46,263 bases of DNA, from contig SLDS01000130.1 of NCBI GenBank assembly GCA_007125175.1, positions 1 through 46,263 on the forward strand. Reading direction: 5' to 3'. This stretch comes from Flavobacteriales bacterium. Its GTDB lineage: Bacteria > Bacteroidota > Bacteroidia > Flavobacteriales_D > Cryomorphaceae. Under the pieces are notes generated by a model, which made no database searches, was not told the DNA's origin, and saw only the letters and a program-made list of their open reading frames with translations. Made by a program: the position numbers and the translations under genes. Shown here in pieces: positions 15,591 to 22,304 of the stretch (positions are counted from its first letter, which is position 1; every line of letters starts with the position of its first letter).

Positions 15591-17053
15591 GATTCGAGTA
15601 TTTCTTTGAGTAGTTGATTGGCAATTTTCGGATTGGCCTTTCGATCGGAGCGCTTCATTAGCTCTCCCATAAACAGCCCGAGCATTCCTTTATTGCCTTT
15701 TTTGTAGGCTTCCACCTTGTCGGGATAGCTCGCCAGCACATCCTTGATGATGCCCTTTAGCCATTCGTCGTCGCTTTTTTGTAGGACTTGCTTTTCCTCA
15801 GCAAGCGCTTCGGGCCAGGCATCTTTTCGCTCCAGCATGAGGGGGAAGAGCTTTTGGGAGGCAAGGCTGTAACTCACCTTTTCAGAGTCGATCAGTGCGA
15901 TCAGAGCCGCAATCTTTTCCGGAGCGATGGGAAAATCTTCGATCCCCGTAGCACTCTGATTGAGGTAGCTCTTGATGTCGCCCATCAGCCAGTTGGCTGC
16001 GGCCTTGTGATTGTCCGTGTGCTCGATGATTTTCTCGTAGTAGAGAGCGATTGGTTTGGACTCGATGATGAGATTGGCATCGTATTCCGAGAGGCCGAGT
16101 TTCTGGGTATAGCGCTCGAAGAGCTGTCTTGGCAAGGGAGGCATGGAGCGCTGCACCTCATCGATGCTTCCTTGCTCAAGCAGCAGTGCCGGCATGTCCG
16201 GCTCAGGAAAATAGCGGTAGTCGTGGGCATCTTCTTTTCCCCTGAGGGTAAATGTAGTGCCGCTCACCGCCTCGAAGCTGCGGGTCTGTTGTTCCACATC
16301 CTGCCCATTTTCGATCAGGGCGATTTGCCGCTTCATTTCGTAGCTGATGGCCCGCTGCACATTGCGCAGGGAGTTCATGTTTTTTACCTCACAGCGCTTG
16401 CCGAAGGTGCTGCTGCCCTTGAGCATCACTGAGACATTGGCATCGCAGCGCATGCTGCCTTCCTCCATATTGCCGTCGCATATGTCGAGGTAGCGCACAA
16501 GGCGGCGTATCTCAGCAATGTAGTTGTAGGCCTCCTCAATGCTTCGAATGTCAGGTTCCGACACGATTTCCAGCAGGGGCACTCCGGCGCGGTTCAGGTC
16601 TACAAGGGTGTTGTAGGGATCCTGATCGTGAATGCTTTTCCCCGCATCCTCTTCGATGTGGATTCGGGTGATTCCGATGCGTTTCTGATTGCCATCAGCA
16701 TCTTTGACGCTCAGTGAGCCATTGACGCATATCGGGGTTTTGTCTTGGGTGATTTGATAGCCTTTCGGCAAATCGGGGTAGAAATAATTCTTTCTGGCGA
16801 AGTGCATCTCCCGGGTGAGCTGGCAATCGGTGGCCAGGCCGAGGCGTATGGCGTGTTCGATCACAGCCTCATTGAGCCGTGGCAGGGTGCCCGGATGGCC
16901 CAGAGTGAGCGGACAGGTATTGGCATTGGGGAGGTCGCCATAGGCATTGGGAGCTCCTGAATAGGCCTTGCTCGCCGTGATGAGTTGGGCGTGGATTTCG
17001 AGGCCCACTACCAGCTGGTATTTGTCCAGAATTTCCGGCCTTTCTTCAATCAT
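15587..17053 (-). CDS. gatB: Asp-tRNA(Asn)/Glu-tRNA(Gln) amidotransferase subunit B
   Basis: GatB is the tRNA-binding kinase subunit of GatCAB, which converts Glu-tRNA(Gln) or Asp-tRNA(Asn) to the amidated forms. The 488-aa protein has the opening YQLVVGLEIHAQL, the core block CPLTLGHPGTLPRLNEAV, ARKNYFYPDLPKGYQIT, the SMRCDANVSV motif and the EVKNMNSLRNV segment. A C-terminal YqeY-like helical tail ends it. The Cys ligands of the zinc site found in some GatB proteins are not evident. It overlaps both neighbours by ATGA (15587-15590 and 17050-17053). gatA and gatC are not in the window. Confidence 0.96.
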   Translation of the reverse strand: MIEERPEILDKYQLVVGLEIHAQLITASKAYSGAPNAYGDLPNANTCPLTLGHPGTLPRLNEAVIEHAIRLGLATDCQLTREMHFARKNYFYPDLPKGYQITQDKTPICVNGSLSVKDADGNQKRIGITRIHIEEDAGKSIHDQDPYNTLVDLNRAGVPLLEIVSEPDIRSIEEAYNYIAEIRRLVRYLDICDGNMEEGSMRCDANVSVMLKGSSTFGKRCEVKNMNSLRNVQRAISYEMKRQIALIENGQDVEQQTRSFEAVSGTTFTLRGKEDAHDYRYFPEPDMPALLLEQGSIDEVQRSMPPLPRQLFERYTQKLGLSEYDANLIIESKPIALYYEKIIEHTDNHKAAANWLMGDIKSYLNQSATGIEDFPIAPEKIAALIALIDSEKVSYSLASQKLFPLMLERKDAWPEALAEEKQVLQKSDDEWLKGIIKDVLASYPDKVEAYKKGNKGMLGLFMGELMKRSDRKANPKIANQLLKEILES

Positions 17054-17859
17054 AGTCTTTCTATCATTCCGCGAAAGAGTGGAACCATTTTTTTGCTGGC
17101 CTCATTGGCTGCCCGCACCACATCATCGTGGGTTGTTTCTACAATCTTGCCCTCCACGCCCAGATCAGTGATCACGCTCATGCCAAAGCATTCCATGCCC
17201 ATATGTCTGGCGGCAATTACCTCGGGTACGGTACTCATCCCCACGGCGTCGGCACCTATGATGCGCACATATTTGTACTCTGCGGGGGTTTCGAGGCAGG
17301 GGCCGGTGAGGCCGGCATAGACCCCTTCTTGCAGCTTGGTGCCCTGCTCCTGAGCCACCTCTTTGGCGAGTGCGATCATCTCATTGCTGTAGGCTTCGCT
17401 CATATCCGGGAAGCGGGGACCCCAATCATCGCGGTTGGGCCCCATCAGGGGATTGGTGGGAAAGAGGTTGATGTGGTCGCTGATAATCATCAGGTCTCCA
17501 ATGCTGAAATCCGGGTTGACCCCTCCGCAGGCATTGGACACCATAAGGCGTTTTACCCCAATAAGGGCCATGATACGCACAGGGGCCACCACCTGATCCA
17601 TCCCATAGCCTTCGTAAAAGTGGAATCGGCCGCGCATGGCCACCACCTTTTTCGAGCCGAAATGCCCAAATGCCAAAGTTCCCTTATGCCCTTCGACGGT
17701 ACTGCGGGGAAAACCGGGAATCTCTGAGTAGTTAAGCTCGCGCTCAATTTCAATTTGCTCGCCGAGGCTGCCCAGGCCTGAGCCCAGAATAATGCCCACA
17801 TCGGGTACGAATGGCATGGCTTCCTTTACAAAGTGCAGTGATTTATCGAGTTCCGACAT
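17050..17859 (-). CDS. Purine-nucleoside phosphorylase
   Basis: This trimeric-type (PNPH/PunA) phosphorylase cleaves (deoxy)inosine and guanosine to base plus ribose-1-phosphate for purine salvage. The 269-aa protein shows the phosphate-binding GIILGSGLGSLGE, GHKGTLAFG, the loop MRGRFHFYEGY and SNACGGVN. GVYAGLTGPCLETPAEY and the base-recognition MSTVPEVIAARHMG follow. The start overlaps the end of lpxK by 17 bases and the stop overlaps gatB by four, so it lies in the middle of a coupled operon. The class is clear; nucleoside specificity cannot be read securely. Confidence 0.94.
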   Translation of the reverse strand: MSELDKSLHFVKEAMPFVPDVGIILGSGLGSLGEQIEIERELNYSEIPGFPRSTVEGHKGTLAFGHFGSKKVVAMRGRFHFYEGYGMDQVVAPVRIMALIGVKRLMVSNACGGVNPDFSIGDLMIISDHINLFPTNPLMGPNRDDWGPRFPDMSEAYSNEMIALAKEVAQEQGTKLQEGVYAGLTGPCLETPAEYKYVRIIGADAVGMSTVPEVIAARHMGMECFGMSVITDLGVEGKIVETTHDDVVRAANEASKKMVPLFRGMIERL

Positions 17860-18886
17860 AGTTTTCTATAAGTTGCTTAAATGCTTCTCCTCCATCAAAG
17901 AAGCGAACTTCAATAGGCCATTGAAAAATTGGCATCTTGTGTCGCTTTATATCAGGAAGATAGGGCTGGAGTCGCATTGTATCTTTCTCTGTAGTGAGCA
18001 CAGCGGCCCGGCCGGGCGCAAAGCTACCAATAAAATCGCGAATCCGCTTGAAATCACGGGTGCTGAAGCTGTGGTGATCGCTGTAGCGAAAATGGCTTTC
18101 CACAGGGTATCGATCCCGTGCTTCCGCTTCGAAGAGGCTGGCATCGGCGATGCCACTGAGCAGGAGAATATGAGCAAACTCACCGGCTGCCATCTTGGCA
18201 TCGGTATCTATTGCCCGGGGCTCACCGTAGGCGAGCTGCGAGAAGAATACCGGGCAGCTGAGGTGGGCAAAGTCCCGGGCCATCATTTGGCGCTCGCTTT
18301 CCGTACTTTCGGGAGGGCATTTGGATATTACAATGGCGTGGGCATCTCGGGCTCGGCAGGGGTGGTCGCGCAATTGGCCTGCGGGTAGCACGCGATCGCG
18401 TGTGAAAGGTCGCTGCCAGGTAGTGAGAAGGATGCGTAAGCCGGAGGCGAGTTTTCGGTGCTGCATGGCATCGTCGAGCAGAATGGCCTCCAAATCTGGA
18501 TGGCGCTGACGCAGTAGCTCAATGCCACGCAACCTCTTACTGTCTACAGCTACGATGCTGGCGGGATGCTTGTGCTTGAGCAGCAGGGCCTCATCGCCAC
18601 ATTCGGATGGAGTGCTGGTATTGCTCACTTCTACAAAACCCTTGGAGCTTCGGCCGTAGCCGCGGCTCAGCACCCCTATGCGCCGCTGCGAGAGCATGCG
18701 CATTAGGTAGTCGGTATGAGGTGTTTTTCCCGTGCCGCCGAGGGCGAGGTTTCCCAAAACGATCAGTGGAAAATCAGGTGCTTCTGATCGGAATATTTTT
18801 TTGTCATAGAGCTTGTTGCGCATCCAGAGCACAGCGCCATACAATTTGCCGAAAGGCGCAAACCACTTGCTAAAATATCGGATCAT
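17843..18886 (-). CDS. lpxK: Tetraacyldisaccharide 4'-kinase
   Basis: LpxK phosphorylates the 4'-position of the lipid A disaccharide at the inner membrane. The 347-aa protein starts with MIRYFSKWFAPFGKLYGAV, the usual membrane-associated N-terminus, so the ATG at 18886 is preferred over the frame extended to 18970. The Walker A motif is GGTGKTPHT (residues 50-58), with the preceding strand LIVLGNLALGG. LLDDAMQHR is the DGxQH-type acidic/His motif of the family, and VLTTEKDTMR lies near the C-terminus. It leads the coupled run lpxK-PNP-gatB-TlpA-like. A palindromic promoter region separates it from the divergent Nif3-like gene. Confidence 0.93.
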   Translation of the reverse strand: MIRYFSKWFAPFGKLYGAVLWMRNKLYDKKIFRSEAPDFPLIVLGNLALGGTGKTPHTDYLMRMLSQRRIGVLSRGYGRSSKGFVEVSNTSTPSECGDEALLLKHKHPASIVAVDSKRLRGIELLRQRHPDLEAILLDDAMQHRKLASGLRILLTTWQRPFTRDRVLPAGQLRDHPCRARDAHAIVISKCPPESTESERQMMARDFAHLSCPVFFSQLAYGEPRAIDTDAKMAAGEFAHILLLSGIADASLFEAEARDRYPVESHFRYSDHHSFSTRDFKRIRDFIGSFAPGRAAVLTTEKDTMRLQPYLPDIKRHKMPIFQWPIEVRFFDGGEAFKQLIENYVGTR

Positions 18887-18994
18887 GAGGATGAAAGGCT
18901 GAGGGAAAGGAGCGCGATGTGGCTTGTACTTGTCGCGATACACCGGCCTCGTCCCGGCCTGTGCATGCAAAGATGCAGGTTTTTTGCAAAGTGT

Positions 18995-19002
18995 ACTTTT
19001 GA
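18995..19002 (+). promoter_or_regulatory. Candidate -7 element TACTTTTG before the Nif3-like gene
   Basis: This exact TAnnTTTG match lies 22 bases before the ATG at 19024. It overlaps the perfect palindrome at 18998-19013. No TTG at the expected -33 distance. Confidence 0.48.
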
Positions 19003-19013
19003 TGCATCAAAAA
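18998..19013. promoter_or_regulatory. 16-bp perfect palindrome between divergent genes
   Basis: TTTTGATGCATCAAAA is a perfect inverted repeat covering the end of the plus-strand -7 element and the expected transcription start of the Nif3-like gene. Its shape and position suit an operator for a dimeric regulator, but no regulator is identified. Chance palindromes of this length are uncommon, though not impossible, in AT-rich DNA. Confidence 0.4.
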
Positions 19014-19023
19014 TGGTGTCGAT

Positions 19024-20127
19024 ATGCATACAATAGCCGATGTAGTACAAGCCTTGGAGGAGCTGGCACCTCCAACTTATGCCGAATCATACGACAATCC
19101 CGGATTGATCGTGGGCGACAAGCAGGCCAAGGTGACGGGTGTTCTGGTCTCACTGGATTGCCTGGAGTCGACGGTGGATGAGGCCCTCGAGAAGGGCTGC
19201 AATTTGGTGGTGAGCCATCACCCCATCGTATTCAAGGGCTTGAAGAAGCTCACAGGCAGCAATTATGTGGAGCGCACGGTGCTCAAGGCCATTCGGTCGG
19301 GAGTGGCCCTCTACGCCAGCCATACCAATCTCGACAGTGTGGTAGAGGGGGTAAGCGGTCGGATTGCCAGCGTATTGGGCTTGCAGGATCAGAAGGTCTT
19401 ATCACCCAAGTCGGGTCTATTGTCCAAGCTTACGGTATTCGTTCCGAAAGATGAGGCAGCCTCTTTGCGCACAGCGCTTTTTGCAGCGGGGGCAGGCCGC
19501 ATCGGGGCTTACGCCGATTGCAGTTTCAATCTCGATGGTACGGGAACCTTTACGCCACAAGATGAGGCCAATCCCCATATCGGTGAGCGCGGTCGCACAG
19601 AGTATGCCGAGGAGAGCCGCGTGGAGGTGATGCTGCCGAGGCATAAAGAGGGAGCTGTGCTGCACGCCATGCGCGAGGCCCATCCCTACGAGGAGGTGGC
19701 TTACTATCTGCACCACATTGCCAATGCCAACCAATATGTGGGTCTGGGCATGTACGGCGAACTGCCCGAGAGCATGAGCCTTGGTGATTTTTTTGCCCTT
19801 GTCAGGAAATCATTTCATTTGCAGGTGATTCGTCATACGGCCACCGATTTGAGTCGTTCGGTGCAGCGGGTGGGCTTGTGCGGTGGTGCCGGTAGTTTTC
19901 TCTTGCCGGCAGCCCGGGCCGCAGCCTGTGATGTGTTCATCAGTGGCGATTTTAAGTACCACGAATTCTTTGACGCCGAGGGGCGCATTGTGATAGCCGA
20001 TATTGGACACTATGAAAGTGAGCAGTTTACGATTGATCTTTTGGCCGAGTTTTTGACCAAAAAATTTAGTACTTTTGCCACCCATTTGACGGAAGTGAAT
20101 ACCAATCCCGTCCATTATTATTACTGA
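19024..20127 (+). CDS. Nif3-like dinuclear metal-centre protein
   Basis: The 367-aa protein belongs to the YbgI/Nif3/YqfO family, toroid-forming proteins with a di-metal site and no settled function (GTP cyclohydrolase-like or metal-chaperone roles have been proposed). Visible metal-site segments are NLVVSHHPIVFKGLKKL and ALYASHTNLDS in the N-terminal half. SGDFKYHEFFDAE and IADIGHYESEQF lie in the C-terminal half. The middle (about residues 130-240) is the inserted PII/YqfO-like domain of the longer family members (VMLPRHKEGAVLHAMREAHPYEEVAY split by normal linkers). The downstream coiled-coil gene starts three bases after its stop, a pairing often seen in this phylum. Confidence 0.92.
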   Translation: MHTIADVVQALEELAPPTYAESYDNPGLIVGDKQAKVTGVLVSLDCLESTVDEALEKGCNLVVSHHPIVFKGLKKLTGSNYVERTVLKAIRSGVALYASHTNLDSVVEGVSGRIASVLGLQDQKVLSPKSGLLSKLTVFVPKDEAASLRTALFAAGAGRIGAYADCSFNLDGTGTFTPQDEANPHIGERGRTEYAEESRVEVMLPRHKEGAVLHAMREAHPYEEVAYYLHHIANANQYVGLGMYGELPESMSLGDFFALVRKSFHLQVIRHTATDLSRSVQRVGLCGGAGSFLLPAARAAACDVFISGDFKYHEFFDAEGRIVIADIGHYESEQFTIDLLAEFLTKKFSTFATHLTEVNTNPVHYYY

Positions 20128-20130
20128 TCT

Positions 20131-20931
20131 ATGGCTCAAGCAAAAACAAAATCCAAAAGCACAAGTACCCCGGAAGAAAAATTGCGCTCTCTGTACCGAT
20201 TGCAGATCATCGACTCCCGAATTGATCGCATTCGCATCGTGCGCGGTGAGCTCCCCCTGGAAGTAGAAGACCTGGAAGACGAGATAGAAGGCTTGGCTAC
20301 CCGCCTCAGCAAAATGGAGGAGGAAAAGCAGCGCCTGGAAACCGAGATCAGCAATAAGAAAAACAGTATCACTGACTCCAAGGCGCTGATCAAAAAGTAC
20401 AAGGAGCAGCAAAACAATGTGCGAAACAACCGCGAATTTGAGTCGCTGAGCAAGGAAATCGAATTCCAGGAACTGGAAATGAAATTGGCTGAGAAGCGCA
20501 TCAAGGAGTTCAGTGCACAGATCGAGGCAAAAGAGGAAGTGCTGCAAGCCACCCGTGAAGAAGTGGAGGGCCGCAAAAAAGATTTGGAGAATAAAAAGTC
20601 CGAGCTGGACGAGATTGTCAATGAGACCAAGCGCGAGGAAGACCTCTTGCTGGAGCTCTCTGATAAGGCCAAGAAGAGCATAGATGAGCGCCTTGTGACT
20701 GCTTATTTGCGCATCCGCAATGGCTCGAAGAATGGATTGGCTGTAGTGCCCATCGATCGCGAAGCATCGGCGGGTTCATATATCAAGATTCCACCACAAA
20801 GGCAGTTGGATGTGGCTGCACGCCAAAAAATTATTGTGGATGAACACAGCGGCAGAATCCTTGTGGATGCCGAGTTGGCCACGGAGGAGCAAGAAAAAAT
20901 GGAGGCAGAAATCGCCAAATTGCTCAAGTAA
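20131..20931 (+). CDS. Coiled-coil protein with cysteine-free C4-type zinc ribbon remnant
   Basis: The 266-aa protein is a long charged coiled coil (about residues 15-185). The C-terminal domain belongs to the C4-type zinc-ribbon (DUF164-like) family. The family normally has CxxC twice, in a GACGGCF...IPPQ block and a CEHCGRIL block. Here these read EASAGSYIKIPPQ and VDEHSGRILVD: the first pair is Ser/Ser and the second Asp/Ser. The fold context (IPPQRQLD, GRILVD) is preserved, so the frame is intact but zinc cannot be bound by Cys. The gene follows the Nif3-like gene by three bases and ends before a strong terminator. Function is unknown; an RNA/ribosome or structural role has been suggested for relatives. 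Confidence 0.85.
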   Translation: MAQAKTKSKSTSTPEEKLRSLYRLQIIDSRIDRIRIVRGELPLEVEDLEDEIEGLATRLSKMEEEKQRLETEISNKKNSITDSKALIKKYKEQQNNVRNNREFESLSKEIEFQELEMKLAEKRIKEFSAQIEAKEEVLQATREEVEGRKKDLENKKSELDEIVNETKREEDLLLELSDKAKKSIDERLVTAYLRIRNGSKNGLAVVPIDREASAGSYIKIPPQRQLDVAARQKIIVDEHSGRILVDAELATEEQEKMEAEIAKLLK

Positions 20932-20953
20932 AACCCATAGAAGTTCAGTTCTT

Positions 20954-20989
20954 AAAAAAATCGTCTCCAAGGAGACGATTTTTTTTTTT
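20954..20989. terminator. Bidirectional Rho-independent terminator
   Basis: A GC-rich stem TCGTCTC / GAGACGA (20961-20967 with 20972-20978) has loop CAAG. It is flanked by A7 on the left and a long T run on the right, so it can terminate transcription from both sides. It lies between the convergent coiled-coil gene (plus) and radical SAM gene (minus). Confidence 0.92.
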
Positions 20990-21014
20990 GTGGCTTTTGC
21001 ATCAAGCCGGGGCC

Positions 21015-22043
21015 TCATACCCACACACGGGTGCCTTCCGTACAATTGGTACAGATGTCGATTTCACTACGCGATTTGAGCACGGCGTTTCGGAATCCCT
21101 GATAGGCTGCGCTCTCCCATATTTGGCGAAAGCCGCCAGCAGATGAGAACTGCCCCAACTGATGGCTGGCGTCCTTGTCAAAACAGCAGGGAACCACACG
21201 CCCATCCCAAGTGAGCACGCAGCTGTGCCACATCTTCCAGCAGTGATTGTACATGACATTTTTGATGCGGTAGCTGCCATCGGCCTGCTTGCGGTATCGG
21301 GAGTAGCGTTCGTTTTTTGGAATCAGTTCATTGCCATGCTCATATTCGTATACCTGTGCACTCTTGAAGCGCAAGGCATCCACACCGATCTCTTTTGCAA
21401 GCTTCTGTATGTCACCGATCTGATGCTCATTTGGTCGTACCACAAGGAATTGAAAGATGATGAGTGGCCAGCGCGATTTCAGTTTTTTTCTGGCTTCAAT
21501 CACATTTCGCGTGCCTTCAAGTACCTTTTCCAATCGACCGCCACGACGGTATTGCTCGTATACGGCCTGAGTGCTGCCATCAATGCTCACCGTGAGTTGA
21601 TGCAGTCCGCTGCGCACGATCTCTTCGCCCTTTTGAGCTGTGATGAAGTGCGCATTGGTGGAGGTGGAGGTGTAGATACCTTTTGAGGCGCTCATGGCAA
21701 ATAGCTCACAGATATCCGGGTGAATGAAGGGCTCCCCCTGGAAGTAGTACTGCATGTGCTGCAGGTAAGGAGCGGTCTCTTCAAGCAATTCTGTGAGCAG
21801 CTCCATTCTGAGCCGACCTGTGGGTCTTGAGAATTGCTTTAGGCCGCTGGGGCATTCCGGGCAAGCCAGATTGCATGCAGTGGTGGGCTCCACAGCTATG
21901 GACATGGGCATGCCGCGGTGCACACTTCGGCCCAGAAATCGAGACCGCTTGTAGCTGCTGTAGAGCTGCATGGCATTGAGCAGACGTCGTGGGCTGCTGT
22001 GGCGCAGCAGGTAGGAGCCTACCCTGCGGCTGAGGTAATCCAT
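21015..22043 (-). CDS. Radical SAM/SPASM domain protein
   Basis: The 342-aa protein has the radical SAM motif C-x3-C-x2-C (CNLACPEC, Cys57/61/64) and the core segments FQGEPFIHPD and TVSIDGSTQAVYEQYRRGG. A C-terminal SPASM-type region contributes further cysteines (CWKMWHSC near 266-273, VVPCCFDKD, CTNC near 334), probably binding auxiliary iron-sulfur clusters. SPASM enzymes often modify peptides, but this architecture is also seen in orphan Bacteroidota enzymes. No small precursor peptide gene is visible beside it. The substrate is unknown. The start codon lies only four bases from a TAnnTTTG element, suggesting a leaderless transcript. Confidence 0.9.
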   Translation of the reverse strand: MDYLSRRVGSYLLRHSSPRRLLNAMQLYSSYKRSRFLGRSVHRGMPMSIAVEPTTACNLACPECPSGLKQFSRPTGRLRMELLTELLEETAPYLQHMQYYFQGEPFIHPDICELFAMSASKGIYTSTSTNAHFITAQKGEEIVRSGLHQLTVSIDGSTQAVYEQYRRGGRLEKVLEGTRNVIEARKKLKSRWPLIIFQFLVVRPNEHQIGDIQKLAKEIGVDALRFKSAQVYEYEHGNELIPKNERYSRYRKQADGSYRIKNVMYNHCWKMWHSCVLTWDGRVVPCCFDKDASHQLGQFSSAGGFRQIWESAAYQGFRNAVLKSRSEIDICTNCTEGTRVWV

Positions 22044-22047
22044 AGGT

Positions 22048-22055
22048 CAAATGTA
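22048..22055 (-). promoter_or_regulatory. Candidate -7 element TACATTTG immediately before the radical SAM start
   Basis: On the minus strand the sequence is TACATTTGACCTATG, the final ATG being the start codon. The arrangement is nearly identical at the SPOR gene (35819-35833). Confidence 0.45.
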
Positions 22056-22270
22056 AGCATTGCTTGCGGTATGGTGCTTCAAGATCCTTGCTCGGCCATT
22101 GAAAAGGGAGCTGCGATGCACGGGCTTGGCGCATGTCGGGTCTATTCACATTTTTTCGCAGGTGGCGCCCTGCCTTTCGCAGCGCATTGCGGCCAAGACT
22201 TGCCACAGACTTGGGGTGGCTCGATGTGCATTGCAGGAATGCAAAAGCGCTTTAATCAAACCCGGCTTAC

Positions 22271-22278
22271 TATATTTG
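22271..22278 (+). promoter_or_regulatory. Candidate -7 element TATATTTG before the RND exporter
   Basis: This exact TAnnTTTG match lies 26 bases before the ATG at 22305. It lies inside the frame if the much longer upstream start were used, so it supports the shorter start. No clear -33 TTG. Confidence 0.52.
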
Positions 22279-22304
22279 TCGGCTACGCAAGGCGCGACAC
22301 CGAT

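Noticed and set aside
19810-20547. 245-codon minus-strand frame over the Nif3-like and coiled-coil genes
   Set aside because: It spans two real genes in antisense, and its leucine/phenylalanine-rich sequence reflects reversed coiled-coil codons.
21015-22043. Peptide-modifying radical SAM system with a hidden precursor peptide
   Set aside because: I looked for a short Cys- or Gly-rich frame beside the gene. The flanks hold only a terminator and a short promoter region, so no RiPP cluster is supported.
21918-22304. Upstream extension of the RND exporter by 129 codons
   Set aside because: It runs antisense through the radical SAM start, lacks recognisable sequence, and contains the likely promoter (22271-22278). 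The first membrane helix begins at 22305.
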